Notes: a model not told the origin generated them from the sequence alone. DNA of 64,000 bases from Pseudomonas fluorescens (GCF_019212185.1 NZ_CP078138.1:1780501-1844500); one strand, 5' to 3'; shown: positions 1-9,620, counted from the first letter of the stretch. A program made the numbers and translations.

Positions 1-384
1 AACCTTCGGCGCATCGTTGAGCATTTTCTCCAGCGAGTCCTTGCCCAGGTTGAGCAACTGGCAATGACTCGCCGCCACGCAACTGGCCGAACGCCGTTCG
101 CCGTCGAGCACCGCCATTTCGCCGAACGCGCCTTTGCGCAGGGTGGCGACGGTCACGCGTTGGCCATCGCTGTTGGTTTTCTGCACCGAGACCTGACCGC
201 TGTGGATGATGCACATGAAGCTGCCGGCATCGCCTTCCTGGAAGATTTCTTCGCCGGTGGCAATGCTGCTGATGCTGAAATAACCCGCAGCCGCAGTGAA
301 GTCCGCCGCTTGCAGTTGCGGGAACAGGCCGCAATCCATCAGCCAGTCGCGGATTTCCCGGTTCAGTGAAGTCGGATCAGACAT
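1..384 (-). CDS. Cyclic nucleotide-binding domain protein (partial)
   Basis: The C-terminal end is cut by the left window edge, leaving 128 residues that begin MSDPTSLNREIRDWL. The visible part is a CRP-type nucleotide-binding beta-roll: GEEIFQEGDAG, then FMCIIHSGQVSV, then the phosphate-binding-cassette-like stretch FGEMAVLDGERRSA. No helix-turn-helix or second domain is visible before the cut, so it could be a stand-alone sensor or the N-terminus of a larger regulator. The start is the ATG at 384. The stop of the upstream oligopeptidase B gene lies 5 bases before it on the same strand, so the two are probably co-transcribed. Ligand is unknown. Confidence 0.8.
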   Translation of the reverse strand, partial: MSDPTSLNREIRDWLMDCGLFPQLQAADFTAAAGYFSISSIATGEEIFQEGDAGSFMCIIHSGQVSVQKTNSDGQRVTVATLRKGAFGEMAVLDGERRSASCVAASHCQLLNLGKDSLEKMLNDAPKV

Positions 385-388
385 GGTT

Positions 389-2443
389 TCAGGCGATTCC
401 CAGTTGCTTGAAGACAAAGGCGTATTCCAGGGCCACGTCACGCAAACCCTGATAGCGGCCACTCATGCCGCCATGACCGGCACCCAACTCGGTCTTGAGC
501 AGCAGCAGGTGGTCGTCGGTTTTGGTCACCCGCAGCTTGGCCACCCACTTGGCGGCTTCCCAGTACTGCACGCGGCTGTCGTTATAGCCGGCGATCACCA
601 GGGTCGCTGGATAGGCCTGAGGCGTGACGTTTTCGTAAGGCGCATAGGCCTTGATCCGCGCATAGACCTCGGGTTCCTGGGGGTTGCCCCACTCATCGTA
701 TTCGGTGACGGTCAGCGGCAGGTCCGGGTCGAGCATGGTGTTAAGCACGTCGACGAAGGGCACTTCGGCAATCGCCACGGCGAACAGCTCCGGGCGCTGA
801 TTGAGCACCGCACCGATCAGCAAACCGCCGGCGCTGCCACCGCTGATCGCCAGTTTCGACGATTCGGTGTAGCCCTCAGCGATCAAGTGTTCGGCGCAGG
901 CAATGAAGTCGTTGAAGGTGTTCTGCTTGTGTTCCTGCTTGCCGGCGCGATACCAGGCCTCGCCCAGTTCGCCGCCGCCGCGCACGTGGGCGATGGCAAA
1001 GGCCACGCCGCGCTCGAGCAGGCTCAGGCGCGCGTGGGAGAACCACGGATCAAGGCTTTCGCCATAGGCTCCGTAGCCGTATAGATACAACGGTGTCGGC
1101 TGGCCGAGGTGTTCGCGCTTGACCACCAGGCTGATCGGCACCTGCGTGCCGTCCGGCGCGGTGGCCCACAGGCGCTGGCTGACGTAGGCATCGGCATCGA
1201 ACGGGCCGAGCACCGGAGTTTCTTTCAGTACTTTCTGCTCGCCGCTGGCCAGTTCCAGCTGGCGCACTTGGGCCGGACGATTCAGCGCCTCGTAGCGCAG
1301 GCGGATCTTGTCGCTGACAAATTCCAGACTGTTTTGCACATACAGGCTGTAGGCCGCGTCCGGCAGTTGCACGCGATAGGCCGGCAAGCTCTGAGGATGC
1401 ACTTCGATGATCGGCAAGCCGCCAATGCGCAGGCTCAAGGTCATGGCCGTGGCGTTCAGGGTGACGCCGTCGAGCATCACGCTGTCGCTGTGGGGAATCA
1501 GGTTCTGCCAGTCGCTTTCGGTAGGCACCACGCCGGTGTCGGCGGCCTGGTACAGGGCAAAGTTGATTCCGTCGCGGTTGCTGCGAATAAACCAGCGCCA
1601 CTGGTCATCGAGCTTGCCGTGATCGACCTCGTACTCGTGGTCTTCGACCCGTGGCGCCAGGCAGGTGAAGGCCTGCTGTGGCTGTGATGCGTCGAGAGCC
1701 CAGACTTCGCTGGTGGTCTTGCTGCCAAGCGCCAGCAGCAACTGGCGCTCGGAGCTGGAACGATAGCAATGCAGGAAGAAACGTCCGTCCGGCTCATGGA
1801 ACACCTCCTCGGCGGCGGTGCCGTCCAGGCGATAGCGATACAGCTTGTGCGGGCGATGGGTGTCGTCCAGTTCGGCGAAAAACAGCGTCAGGCTGTCGTT
1901 GGCCCAGGTCATGCTGCCGTCGCAGTCCTCGAAACTCAGTTCGCTGACCTTGCCGTTGGACAGTTCCTTGACGAACAGGGTGTAGATCTCATCGCCACTG
2001 GTGTCGAGGCTGTAGGCCAGGCGCTGGTGGTCGGGGCTGACGCTGAACGCGCCGAGGGAGAAAAATCCGCCGTTGGCCAGGGCGTTGGGGTCGAGCAACA
2101 GCTCTTCGGCACTTTCATCGACCTGCTGGCTGTCGTCGGCCGGGCGCGGGCAACGGTAGTGCCGGGCGTATTCGTCGCCGGCGGTGGTACGCGTGTAATA
2201 CAGATACGGGCCCCAAGGGGAGGGCAGCGACAGGTCGGTCTCGAGGATCCGGCCCTTGATTTCGTTGAACAGGTTTTCCCGCAGCTCGGCCTGGTCGGCA
2301 AGCATGGCTTCCTGGTAGGCATTTTCTGCCTTGAGGTAATCGAGCACCGGCGCCGTGTCCCGTTCCTGCAGCCAGGCGTACGGGTCATCGCCGGCGGCCT
2401 GGCGGGCAATCGGGGCGCTGGGGACGTGGGCGGACTGGGGCAT
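389..2443 (-). CDS. ptrB: Oligopeptidase B, S9 prolyl oligopeptidase family
   Basis: A cytoplasmic serine peptidase of 684 residues that in this family cleaves short peptides after Arg or Lys. The N-terminal half is a beta-propeller-type region beginning with [10 protein letters not shown]; the C-terminal half is an alpha/beta-hydrolase domain. The catalytic triad is readable: Ser537 in SGGSAGG, Asp622 in GYNDSRV and His657 in GAGHGG. There is no signal peptide. An in-frame ATG 12 codons upstream (2479) would give a 696-residue protein; the downstream ATG (MPQSAHVP) is preferred because GAGAGC lies just before it, but the evidence is modest. It is divergent from the small membrane protein gene at 2553 and followed closely by the nucleotide-binding protein gene. 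Confidence 0.93.
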   Translation of the reverse strand: MPQSAHVPSAPIARQAAGDDPYAWLQERDTAPVLDYLKAENAYQEAMLADQAELRENLFNEIKGRILETDLSLPSPWGPYLYYTRTTAGDEYARHYRCPRPADDSQQVDESAEELLLDPNALANGGFFSLGAFSVSPDHQRLAYSLDTSGDEIYTLFVKELSNGKVSELSFEDCDGSMTWANDSLTLFFAELDDTHRPHKLYRYRLDGTAAEEVFHEPDGRFFLHCYRSSSERQLLLALGSKTTSEVWALDASQPQQAFTCLAPRVEDHEYEVDHGKLDDQWRWFIRSNRDGINFALYQAADTGVVPTESDWQNLIPHSDSVMLDGVTLNATAMTLSLRIGGLPIIEVHPQSLPAYRVQLPDAAYSLYVQNSLEFVSDKIRLRYEALNRPAQVRQLELASGEQKVLKETPVLGPFDADAYVSQRLWATAPDGTQVPISLVVKREHLGQPTPLYLYGYGAYGESLDPWFSHARLSLLERGVAFAIAHVRGGGELGEAWYRAGKQEHKQNTFNDFIACAEHLIAEGYTESSKLAISGGSAGGLLIGAVLNQRPELFAVAIAEVPFVDVLNTMLDPDLPLTVTEYDEWGNPQEPEVYARIKAYAPYENVTPQAYPATLVIAGYNDSRVQYWEAAKWVAKLRVTKTDDHLLLLKTELGAGHGGMSGRYQGLRDVALEYAFVFKQLGIA

Positions 2444-2552
2444 GGGCAGCTCTCGGCAAGGATGCAAAAAAGGCTTCACGGACGGCGGGGCAGCCTGATC
2501 GGTGAAAAGCCGTTATCATAAGCGCCTCTTTGCCTGCCATGCCATGGACACC

Positions 2553-3041
2553 ATGACCGAGAACGACTATCTGATCGCCTGGGGCCTTTACGCCTTTGCC
2601 GCTTTGGGCTGCCTGCTGGTGTGGATGCGCATGACCCGCTGGATGTGGCGCTACCTGCGCGAGCCGCTGCGGGTGATCGTCGCCGTGCTGCTGTTCAGCC
2701 CGACCATCATCGACCCGGTGAAGGAAAAATTCGCCCCGGCCATCGCCATCACCGCCCTCGACCTGCTGTTCAAGGTCGGCAACAACGCCTGGCGGGCGAT
2801 TTCCGACCTGTTCATGTACGGCATCATCGCCCTGGGCCTGTACCTGGTGTTCGTGGCGATCCGCCTGCCGATCGAGCGCGCCGCCAATGCCCGTCGACAA
2901 CAGGCCGCCGCTGCCCAGGCCGCCGCCCGTGCCGCTGATATCGAGGATGACCAGCCCTTCGGTGGTGCCGGCGATGACCGTTACGGTCGTCCACCGGTGC
3001 CGAGCAACCCCCAGCGTTCGCGTGTCGAACCCCGTCTCTGA
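2553..3041 (+). CDS. Small conserved membrane protein of unknown function
   Basis: A protein of about 162 residues starting MTENDYLIAWGLYAF. Two hydrophobic segments near the N-terminus (YLIAWGLYAFAALGCLLVW and LREPLRVIVAVLLFSP) and a third around LFMYGIIALGLYLVFVAI suggest three membrane spans. The tail is charged and Ala/Gln/Asp-rich (RRQQAAAAQAAARAADIEDD) and probably cytoplasmic. Upstream in-frame ATGs at 2544 and 2502 are possible starts. It precedes the YafJ-like gene by about 30 bases, and the run 2553-4401 (this gene, the amidotransferase, the DUF2937 gene) looks like one operon. I recognise it only as a conserved Pseudomonas hypothetical; no enzymatic motif is visible. Confidence 0.8.
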   Translation: MTENDYLIAWGLYAFAALGCLLVWMRMTRWMWRYLREPLRVIVAVLLFSPTIIDPVKEKFAPAIAITALDLLFKVGNNAWRAISDLFMYGIIALGLYLVFVAIRLPIERAANARRQQAAAAQAAARAADIEDDQPFGGAGDDRYGRPPVPSNPQRSRVEPRL

Positions 3042-3070
3042 CCGTCCTGCATTGATCCGAGAGTTCTGCC

Positions 3071-3847
3071 ATGTGTGAGTTATTGGGCATGAGCGCCAAT
3101 GTCCCGACCGATATCGTCTTCAGCTTCACCGGGCTGATGCAGCGTGGCGGGCGCACCGGTCCGCATCGCGATGGCTGGGGCATCGGCTTCTACGAGGGGC
3201 GCGGCTTGCGCCTGTTTCAGGACCCGGCGGCCAGCTGCGATTCGCAAGTCGCGCAACTGGTGCAACGGTATCCGATCAAAAGCGAAGTGGTGATCGGCCA
3301 CATTCGCCAGGCCAACGTCGGCAAGGTCTGCCTGTCTAACACCCACCCGTTCGTCCGTGAACTTTGGGGTCGCAACTGGTGTTTCGCGCACAACGGCCAA
3401 TTGGCGGATTTCCAGCCCACGGCCAGCTTCTACCGGCCGGTGGGCGACACCGACAGCGAAGCGGCGTTTTGCGATCTGCTGAACCGGGTCCGCGAGGCTT
3501 TCCCGGAGCCGGTGGAGATTGAGCAACTGTTGCCTATCCTGGTAGAGGCTTGCGCCGAATACCGCAGCAAAGGCGTGTTCAATTGCCTGTTGAGCGATGG
3601 CGACTGGCTGTTCTGCTATTGCTCGACCAAGCTGGCGCAGATCACCCGGCGCGCACCCTTCGGTCCGGCGCGCTTGAAGGATGTCGATGTGATCGTCGAC
3701 TTCCAGGCCGAGACCACGCCCAACGACGTGGTGACGGTGATCGCCACCGAGCCGTTGACCGAAAACGAAACCTGGACGCGCTACGAGCCGGGCCAATGGA
3801 GCCTGTGGCGGCGCGGTGAATGCGTCAGCCACGGCCAGACCGAATAG
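3071..3847 (+). CDS. Class II glutamine amidotransferase, YafJ-like
   Basis: A 258-residue protein beginning MCELLGMSAN, so Cys2 becomes the N-terminal nucleophile after methionine removal, as in Ntn-type class II glutamine amidotransferases. Supporting blocks are DGWGIGFYEG, GHIRQANVG, NTHPF and FAHNGQL, which match the glutaminase fold and its Asn/Gly oxyanion residues. No synthetase or sugar-isomerase domain follows, so the acceptor of the released ammonia is unknown. The family is usually annotated YafJ/DUF4442-independent amidotransferase and its physiological role in Pseudomonas is not settled. The next gene begins 11 bases after its stop. Confidence 0.9.
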   Translation: MCELLGMSANVPTDIVFSFTGLMQRGGRTGPHRDGWGIGFYEGRGLRLFQDPAASCDSQVAQLVQRYPIKSEVVIGHIRQANVGKVCLSNTHPFVRELWGRNWCFAHNGQLADFQPTASFYRPVGDTDSEAAFCDLLNRVREAFPEPVEIEQLLPILVEACAEYRSKGVFNCLLSDGDWLFCYCSTKLAQITRRAPFGPARLKDVDVIVDFQAETTPNDVVTVIATEPLTENETWTRYEPGQWSLWRRGECVSHGQTE

Positions 3848-3858
3848 GGAAACTCGCG

Positions 3859-4401
3859 ATGCTGCTCAGTTATTTGCGTCTGGTGCTGTTTGCCGTCGGT
3901 CTGTTGGTGGGCGTTCAGGTGCCGGGGTTCATCAACGACTACACCAAGCGTGTCGAAGCCCATCTGATCGAGGCGCAGACCAGCCTGCGCGGCTTCCAGG
4001 GCACCGCCGAGCAATTCTTCAAGGGCGACCTGCAAGCGCTGGTGGCTCATTACCGCGCCAGCGAAGACCCGATATTTCGCAGCGATGCCGACAGCCTGAA
4101 CACCCTGCTGGTGCGCCAGGTGGCCTTGGACAAACAGTTCCAGGCCATGCAGGGCCCGTGGTACATCCGCTTCCTGCAGGTGGTGCTGGCCGCCGATCCG
4201 GACATCCGCAAGGAAACCTGGAACGGCTACAGCTACCAGTTGCTGCTGACCCCCGAAGCCATGGGCTGGGGCCTGGGCGGAGCGATGTTGCTGTCGTTCG
4301 GCCTGGAGTGCCTGTTCCGCCTGATCGACTGGGTGGTGCTGGGCGGCAAGCGCCTGCGCCAGAGCCGGCCGATCGAAGAGCGCGACTTGCGCGGTCTGTA
4401 A
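3859..4401 (+). CDS. DUF2937 family membrane protein
   Basis: A 180-residue protein starting MLLSYLRLVLFAVGLLVGVQVPG. A first membrane helix at the N-terminus and a second at about residues 140-160 (MGWGLGGAMLLSFGLECLFRL) bracket a soluble, mostly helical middle region. This layout and the opening motif match DUF2937. AGGGA at 3846-3850 is a good ribosome-binding site for the ATG at 3859; the longer frame starting at 3820 has none. Function is unknown. The gene is convergent with the LysR gene ending at 4417. Confidence 0.85.
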   Translation: MLLSYLRLVLFAVGLLVGVQVPGFINDYTKRVEAHLIEAQTSLRGFQGTAEQFFKGDLQALVAHYRASEDPIFRSDADSLNTLLVRQVALDKQFQAMQGPWYIRFLQVVLAADPDIRKETWNGYSYQLLLTPEAMGWGLGGAMLLSFGLECLFRLIDWVVLGGKRLRQSRPIEERDLRGL

Positions 4402-4416
4402 CCCGCGTCCAGCCGT

Positions 4417-5334
4417 TCAGGGTTTGGCGAGGACAATATAGTCTTCGCCGACCTTGCGTCCGTAGTCCTGCAGCACCTGTTGGCACAGCTCGACAATCTC
4501 CTCGACCCACTCCGCCCCCACCCGCCATGACACCACCACCTGCAGGTTGGGCGGACGCTGGGCGATGTCCAGCAGCACCAGTTCGCCCCGCGCCAGTTCC
4601 TCGCTGACCAGCGCCGGTGGCAGTGCGCCGATGCCGAAACCGTCACGCAGCAGGCGGGTGATCGCCGACACCGAGTTCACGCAGTTGAGTCGTGGCGTGA
4701 GCACGCCGTTGGCCTGCATCAGGCTGAGGACTTCCTGGTGCGGGTGGGAGTTTTTCGAGTAGGTGATGATCCGCTCCCGGGCCAGTTCGGCGAGGTCGGC
4801 GTAGTCGCGGTTGTAGATCGACTGGCTGGCGACGATCCAGCCGATCGGGTGACTGGCCAGTTCCAGGCTGCGGACGTTTTCCTGTCGCAGCAGGTCGGTC
4901 TGCAGGGCCAGGTCGAGAAACCCTTTTTGCAGCTGATCGCAGAGGTTGAGCGAGGTGTCCGCCACCAGCTCGATTTCCAGCAGCGGGTAGTGATCGGTGA
5001 TCTGCGCCACCAACGGACTGAGCCAGGTGTGAATCACCGTGTCCATTACCCCGATGCGGATCCGACCGGCCTTGCTCGAACGGGTTTCCAGCGACTGCTT
5101 GAGCGCCTGCATGGTGTCGAGCATGCGCTCGGCATAGTCGAGCACCTTGAGCCCTTCGGGGGTCAGTTTCACGCCCCGCGAATCGCGCAAGAACAGCTTC
5201 ACCCCGAGCTCGCCTTCGAGCACCGCGATGCGGCTGGAAATCGAAGCCTGGGTGGTGAAGAGCTTGTCGGCGGTCAGGCGGAAACTTTTCAACCGGGCGA
5301 CCCAGACGAAGGTTTCGAGGAACTTGAGGTTCAT
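4417..5334 (-). CDS. LysR-family regulator, probably of the 5-oxoproline operon
   Basis: A 305-residue LysR-type protein. The N-terminal winged helix (LKSFRLTADKLFTTQASISSR) is followed by the family's linker helix and a periplasmic-binding-like effector domain. It is divergent from the MFS–pxpABC operon across the 142-base gap 5335-5476. LysR genes often control the divergent operon, so regulation of 5-oxoproline uptake and cleavage is the likely role; this is inference from position. The effector is unknown. Length and domain pattern are complete, with no sign of decay. Confidence 0.9.
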   Translation of the reverse strand: MNLKFLETFVWVARLKSFRLTADKLFTTQASISSRIAVLEGELGVKLFLRDSRGVKLTPEGLKVLDYAERMLDTMQALKQSLETRSSKAGRIRIGVMDTVIHTWLSPLVAQITDHYPLLEIELVADTSLNLCDQLQKGFLDLALQTDLLRQENVRSLELASHPIGWIVASQSIYNRDYADLAELARERIITYSKNSHPHQEVLSLMQANGVLTPRLNCVNSVSAITRLLRDGFGIGALPPALVSEELARGELVLLDIAQRPPNLQVVVSWRVGAEWVEEIVELCQQVLQDYGRKVGEDYIVLAKP

Positions 5335-5476
5335 GTGATCAACTTTTTCTTATGCCTTGGCGCGGGTTTTATTAGTTGGACGGGCAGGGCGGTGCCATCG
5401 AAAAATGTGCCAGGACCCACGATATGCGTCGTAGCGGTCCAGAACAATACCAATAAAAAATCTGCGGAGAATCGCC
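5335..5476. promoter_or_regulatory. Divergent promoter region, LysR / MFS–pxpABC
   Basis: This 142-base gap must carry both start sites. It is richer in A/T near the LysR start (AACTTTTTCTTATG) and near the MFS start (AATACCAATAAAAAATC) than the flanking coding DNA. GGAG at 5465-5468 serves the MFS ATG at 5477. I could not settle on a single T-N11-A LysR site by eye. Confidence 0.5.
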
Positions 5477-6769
5477 ATGAGTGCGCCCGACACGACCGAC
5501 GCCATCCAGCCCGCGGTTGGCAGCCGCCCCGGTCCCTTTGACTGGTATCGCAATATCAACCAGCAAGAGCGCCGGACCTTCTGGAGCTGCAAGATCGGCT
5601 ACGGCCTGGATGGCATGGACACCCAGATGCTCAGCTTCGTGGTGCCAACCCTGATCGCCATGTGGGGCATCACCACCGGTGAAGCCGGCTTGATCCACAC
5701 CAGCACCTTGATCGCCTCGGCCATCGGCGGCTGGGTCGCCGGCATTCTCTCGGACCGCATCGGCCGCGTGCGCACCCTGCAACTGACCGTGCTGTGGTTT
5801 GCCTTCTTCACCTTCCTCTGCGGCTTCGCCCAGAACTACGAACAACTGCTGATTGCGCGGACCCTGATGGGCTTCGGCTTCGGTGGCGAGTGGACCGCCG
5901 GCGCCGTGCTGATCGGCGAAGTGATCCGCGCCAAGGACCGTGGCAAGGCGGTGGGCATGGTGCAGTCGGGCTGGGCGCTGGGTTGGGGACTGACGGCGAT
6001 TCTGTATGCCGTGCTGTTTTCCCTGCTGCCACCGGAGGACGCCTGGCGCGCGCTGTTCCTGTTGGGCATCGTGCCGGCGATTTTTGTGATCTTCGTCCGT
6101 CGCCTGGTCAAGGACCCGGAGATCTACCGCGAAGCCAAGGCCAAACAGGAACCGAGCAACCCATCGAAGTTCTACGAGATCTTCGCCCCCGGCATGCTCA
6201 GCACCACTATTCGCGCCTCGTTGCTGACCACCGGCGCCCTCGGCGGTTACTACGCGATCACCTCCTGGTTGCCGACCTTCCTGAAAAACGAACGCGGCTT
6301 GAGCGTGCTGGGCACGGGCGGCTACCTGGCGATGGTGATCGTCGGTTCTTATGTCGGCTACGTGATCAGCGCCTACTTGACCGACCTGCTGGGGCGCAAA
6401 AAGAACTTCATCTTGTTCGCGGTGGGCTCGTTCGCCATCGTCCTGCTCTACACCCAACTGCCGGTGAGCAATGGCGTGATGCTGTGGCTGGGCTTTCCTC
6501 TGGGGTTCTTTGCCTCGGGGATCTTCAGTGGCATGGGTGCGTTTCTGACCGAGCTGTTCCCGACGCGGATTCGCGGCTCGGGCCAAGGCTTCTGCTACAA
6601 CGTCGGCCGGGCGTTGGCGGCACTGTTCCCGTTGCTGATCGGCCTGTTGAGCCAGAAGGTGCCATTGAGTGTAGGGATTGGCGCGTTTGCCGCGGTGTCC
6701 TACGGCGTGGTGATTCTCGCCGCCCTGAGCCTGCCGGAAACCCGTGGCAAGCAACTCGACGCGCAGTAG
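5477..6769 (+). CDS. MFS transporter, aromatic/organic acid type
   Basis: A 430-residue 12-helix major facilitator protein. The first loop carries GWVAGILSDRIGRVR, matching the family A-motif, and there is a second related motif at SAYLTDLLGRKKN. The opening KIGYGLDGMDTQMLSF resembles sialate/aromatic-acid:proton symporters, where the Asp in helix 1 takes part in proton coupling. It is the first gene of the plus-strand run ending with pxpABC, so 5-oxoproline or a related acid is the most likely substrate, by context only. The inner membrane is the site of action. Confidence 0.88.
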   Translation: MSAPDTTDAIQPAVGSRPGPFDWYRNINQQERRTFWSCKIGYGLDGMDTQMLSFVVPTLIAMWGITTGEAGLIHTSTLIASAIGGWVAGILSDRIGRVRTLQLTVLWFAFFTFLCGFAQNYEQLLIARTLMGFGFGGEWTAGAVLIGEVIRAKDRGKAVGMVQSGWALGWGLTAILYAVLFSLLPPEDAWRALFLLGIVPAIFVIFVRRLVKDPEIYREAKAKQEPSNPSKFYEIFAPGMLSTTIRASLLTTGALGGYYAITSWLPTFLKNERGLSVLGTGGYLAMVIVGSYVGYVISAYLTDLLGRKKNFILFAVGSFAIVLLYTQLPVSNGVMLWLGFPLGFFASGIFSGMGAFLTELFPTRIRGSGQGFCYNVGRALAALFPLLIGLLSQKVPLSVGIGAFAAVSYGVVILAALSLPETRGKQLDAQ

Positions 6770-6825
6770 CTGTTAGTCTGCGAGATCTTCGGGCCACACA
6801 ATAAAAATTCACAGGAGCACTCAAC

Positions 6826-7578
6826 GTGAGCCGCCTGTTATTGAACTGCGACATTGGCGAGAGCTTTGGCAACTGGACCATGGGTCTGGATGCCGAGGTG
6901 ATGCCGTTCATCGATTGCGCCAACATCGCCTGCGGGTTCCATGCCGGCGACCCGAGCACCATGCGCAAGACCGTTGCCCTGGCACTCAGCCACGGCGTGC
7001 AGATCGGCGCCCATCCGGCTTATCAGGATTTGCAGGGCTTCGGTCGGCGTTCGATGGCCTACAGCGCCGAGGAAATCCGCGACCTGCTGCATTATCAGAT
7101 CGGCGCGCTGGATGGCATTTGCCGGGCGCAGGGCGCTCGGGTGAGCTACGTCAAACCCCACGGCGCGCTGTACAACGACATGATGGCCAACCCGGCGCAG
7201 CTGCGCGCAGTGATCCAGGCGGTGGCCGCCTATGACCCGCAACTGCCGCTGATGCTGATGGCCACCCGTGACAACAGCGCGGCCCAGGCACTGGGCGATG
7301 AGTACGGCGTGACGCTGTGGTTCGAAGCTTTCGCCGACCGTGCCTATGACGCCGCTGGCCGCCTGGTGTCGCGCAACCTGCCCGGCGCCGTGCATCACGA
7401 CCCCGCCACTATCGTCGCCCAGGCCCTGACCATTGCTTGTGGCGGTGAGCTGGTCGCCAGCGATGGCAGCGCTTTGCAGTTGCACGCCAACACGCTTTGC
7501 GTACACGGCGATAACGCCAGTTCGGTGGCGGCCGTGCAGCGCATCCGCGAAGCCTTGAAGCAGCAGGATGCCTCATGA
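6826..7578 (+). CDS. pxpA: 5-oxoprolinase subunit A (LamB/YcsF family)
   Basis: A 250-residue LamB/YcsF protein. It begins [13 protein letters not shown] and has the family blocks [33 protein letters not shown] and EAFADRAYD. With PxpB and PxpC it forms the ATP-dependent enzyme that opens 5-oxoproline (pyroglutamate) to glutamate in the cytoplasm, a repair reaction for a spontaneous glutamine product. An AGGAG at about 6813 serves the start. Its stop overlaps the pxpB start by 4 bases (ATGA), which implies coupled translation. Confidence 0.95.
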   Translation: MSRLLLNCDIGESFGNWTMGLDAEVMPFIDCANIACGFHAGDPSTMRKTVALALSHGVQIGAHPAYQDLQGFGRRSMAYSAEEIRDLLHYQIGALDGICRAQGARVSYVKPHGALYNDMMANPAQLRAVIQAVAAYDPQLPLMLMATRDNSAAQALGDEYGVTLWFEAFADRAYDAAGRLVSRNLPGAVHHDPATIVAQALTIACGGELVASDGSALQLHANTLCVHGDNASSVAAVQRIREALKQQDAS

Positions 7579-8279
7579 AGCCACGGATTGAAGTGGTGGC
7601 CCTCGATTGCCTGATGGTGCGTCTGTTCGATGAAATTGCTGAAAGCAACATGCCGTGGATGCTCGCGGCCGGCGCTCGACTGCGTGAATCATTTGCCGGG
7701 CACTTGATCGATCTGGTGCCGTCCTACACCACGTTGATGGTTCATTACGATCTGCTGGCGCTGAATCCGATGCAGGCGCGGGAGTTGATCGGCCAAGCGC
7801 TGGAAGGGCTGCACGCTGATGCCCAGGCCCGAGGGCGCCGGCATGTACTGCCGGTCTGGTATGACCCGAGTGTCGGGCCTGAACTTCACTTGCTGGCGCA
7901 ACGCAGCGGCCTCAGTGTCGACGAAGTGATTGCCCGCCACAGCGGCCGCGAGTACCAGGTATTCGCCCTGGGTTTTGCGCCGGGTTTTGCCTTTATGGGG
8001 CTGGTGGAAGAAGCGCTGGCCGCGCCACGCCTTGATACTCCCCGCAAGCGCGTGGCGGCGGGCAGCGTGGGCATTGCCGAGCGGCAGACGGCGGCTTATC
8101 CGTTGGTCTCGCCCGGTGGCTGGAATCTTATAGGGCGTACCCCAGCGAAACTGTTCGACCGCACGCGGGACGGCTACAGCCTGCTGCAACCCGGCGACAG
8201 CGTGCGCTATGAGGCAGTCAGCCGCGCCGAGTTCATGCGCCTGGGCGGCGACGACACACCTTTGGAGGTATCGACATGA
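7575..8279 (+). CDS. pxpB: 5-oxoprolinase subunit B (KipI-like)
   Basis: A 234-residue KipI/Allophanate-hydrolase-subunit-1-like protein. The conserved block [15 protein letters not shown] and the later [14 protein letters not shown] and [16 protein letters not shown] are characteristic. In Bacillus the relatives KipI/KipA were first named for kinase inhibition, but the PxpABC complex is now known as 5-oxoprolinase. The gene overlaps pxpA at its start and pxpC at its end by 4 bases each, so the three subunits are likely made in step. No key block appears missing. Confidence 0.95.
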   Translation: MKPRIEVVALDCLMVRLFDEIAESNMPWMLAAGARLRESFAGHLIDLVPSYTTLMVHYDLLALNPMQARELIGQALEGLHADAQARGRRHVLPVWYDPSVGPELHLLAQRSGLSVDEVIARHSGREYQVFALGFAPGFAFMGLVEEALAAPRLDTPRKRVAAGSVGIAERQTAAYPLVSPGGWNLIGRTPAKLFDRTRDGYSLLQPGDSVRYEAVSRAEFMRLGGDDTPLEVST

Positions 8280-9199
8280 GCCGCTTAAGCGTTGAGGCCA
8301 GCACCGCGCTGTGCCTGTTGCAGGACGGCGGACGCTTTGGCGTGCGGCACCTGGGCGTGACCCAGGGCGGCGCGGCGGACTGGTTGTCGATGGCCTGGGC
8401 CAACAACCTGCTGGGCAATCCGTCGGGAGCGGCGGTGATTGAAGTGACCCTCGGCGGCCTGACCCTCGAAGCGCGTGACGATTGTTGCCTGGCCCTGACC
8501 GGTGCCGATCTTGGCGCGTTGCTTGACGGCCAGCCGTTGATGCCGTGGCGCAGCTTTATTGTGCGCAAGGGCCAACGCCTGCAGTTCAGCCAGCCACGCC
8601 TCGGTGTGCGCGCCTACTTGGCAGCGCCCGGCGGCTTCAATGCGCCAGCGGTGTTGGGCAGTTGCGCGACGGTGGTGCGCGAAGAACTGGGCGGCCTGGA
8701 CGGCATGGGTCGACCCTTGGCCCGTGGTGCCGAGCTGAGTTATTCGGGGACTGCGCCGAGCCTGCGCGAAGTGCCAGAGGCGCTACGCCCGGACTTCAGC
8801 GACACGCAAGGGCTGGACCTGGTGTTGGGCGCGCAACATGGCGAATTCAGCGGGCAAAGCCTGTTCGACGCCTTCAACAGCACCTGGACCCTGGACAGCC
8901 GCGCCGACCGCATGGGCATCCGCCTGCTGGGTCCGGCCTTGCAGTACCAGGGCAAACCGATGATCTCCGAAGGCATCCCCTTAGGTGCCGTGCAAGTACC
9001 TCCGGACGGCCAGCCGATCGTACTGCTCAACGATCGCCAGACCATCGGCGGCTATCCGCGCTTGGGCGCGCTGACCCCACTGTCCCTGGCCCGCCTGGCG
9101 CAATGCCAATCGGGACAAAGGGTGCGTCTGGCGCCGGTGTTGCAGGATACGGCGCATCGGCAGCATGTGGAGTATTTGCAGCGGTTGGGCCGGCGCTAA
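8276..9199 (+). CDS. pxpC: 5-oxoprolinase subunit C (KipA-like)
   Basis: A 307-residue protein of the biotin-dependent carboxyltransferase-like/KipA family. It opens with LQDGGRFGVRHLGVTQGGA, and contains LGVRAYLAAPGGF and the C-terminal DRQTIGGYPRLGAL, all typical of PxpC and of allophanate hydrolase subunit 2. It is the last gene of the MFS–pxpABC run. The absence of urea-carboxylase or allophanate genes nearby, and the adjacent pxpA, favour 5-oxoprolinase over urea amidolyase. REP repeats begin soon after the stop. Confidence 0.95.
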   Translation: MSRLSVEASTALCLLQDGGRFGVRHLGVTQGGAADWLSMAWANNLLGNPSGAAVIEVTLGGLTLEARDDCCLALTGADLGALLDGQPLMPWRSFIVRKGQRLQFSQPRLGVRAYLAAPGGFNAPAVLGSCATVVREELGGLDGMGRPLARGAELSYSGTAPSLREVPEALRPDFSDTQGLDLVLGAQHGEFSGQSLFDAFNSTWTLDSRADRMGIRLLGPALQYQGKPMISEGIPLGAVQVPPDGQPIVLLNDRQTIGGYPRLGALTPLSLARLAQCQSGQRVRLAPVLQDTAHRQHVEYLQRLGRR

Positions 9200-9235
9200 A
9201 ATCGCGGCGGTGCCACTGTTCCACAATGGGCCTGG

Positions 9236-9426
9236 GTGGATGCTGATCTTGTGGTCCACCAGAAACCCTGTAGGAGCCAGCCTGCTGGCGATGGCGGTGT
9301 ATCAGTCGACATCGATGTTGACTGAACAACCCTCATCGCTGGCAGGCCAGCTCCCACAGTGGACTGAGCTCAACTGATCTTTTGGTCCACCAGAAAACCC
9401 TGTGGGAGCCAGCCTGCTGGCGATGG
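9236..9426. repeat. REP cluster, left boundary of the peptidase-E islet
   Basis: Three REP units. The first (9268-9294, CTGTAGGAGCCAGCCTGCTG…) pairs with an inverted, slightly diverged copy at 9334-9359; a third unit lies at about 9399-9426. The flank of the first (GATCTTGTGGTCCACCAGAA) recurs before the third, at about 9376, and again at 10508. The repeated unit 9236-9295 matches 10500-10560 with about three mismatches. Confidence 0.85.
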
Positions 9427-9470
9427 GGCCGGCACATTCAATCGCTGCAGCGCCTGACACTCCGCCATCA

Positions 9471-9620
9471 CTAGTCCGCCAACGAGAGGCTGGCCCGCAC
9501 CTTGGTGACCAGCTTTCTGACCTTCAGCCTTTGTATCGACCGGAGAAAGTCGTTGGCCGCGCCGAGCTGTCGATTGCTTGCTAGAGCTTGGCGTAATGAC
9601 TGGGCAACTGCGGCGTACGA
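9471..9620 (-). pseudogene. Possible C-terminal remnant of an unrecognised gene
   Basis: An open frame without a start codon, bounded by stops, encodes 49 residues ending RASLSLAD and including SLRQALASNRQLGAANDFLR. It reads like a genuine helical protein tail (charged and hydrophobic residues alternate sensibly) rather than a random frame. No upstream part is present; the peptidase-E-like gene begins at once on the same strand. It may be the 3' end of a gene disrupted when the islet formed. I do not recognise the family, and chance openness in GC-rich DNA is possible. Confidence 0.3.

Noticed and set aside
2385-2900. 171-codon frame antisense at the ptrB/membrane-protein junction
   Set aside because: It covers the divergent promoter and both real starts and has no motif or ribosome site.
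5372-6754. 460-codon frame antisense to the MFS gene
   Set aside because: His/Gln/Arg/Gly-rich, no family motif, and the plus strand encodes a complete transporter. Such frames result from GC-rich third positions.
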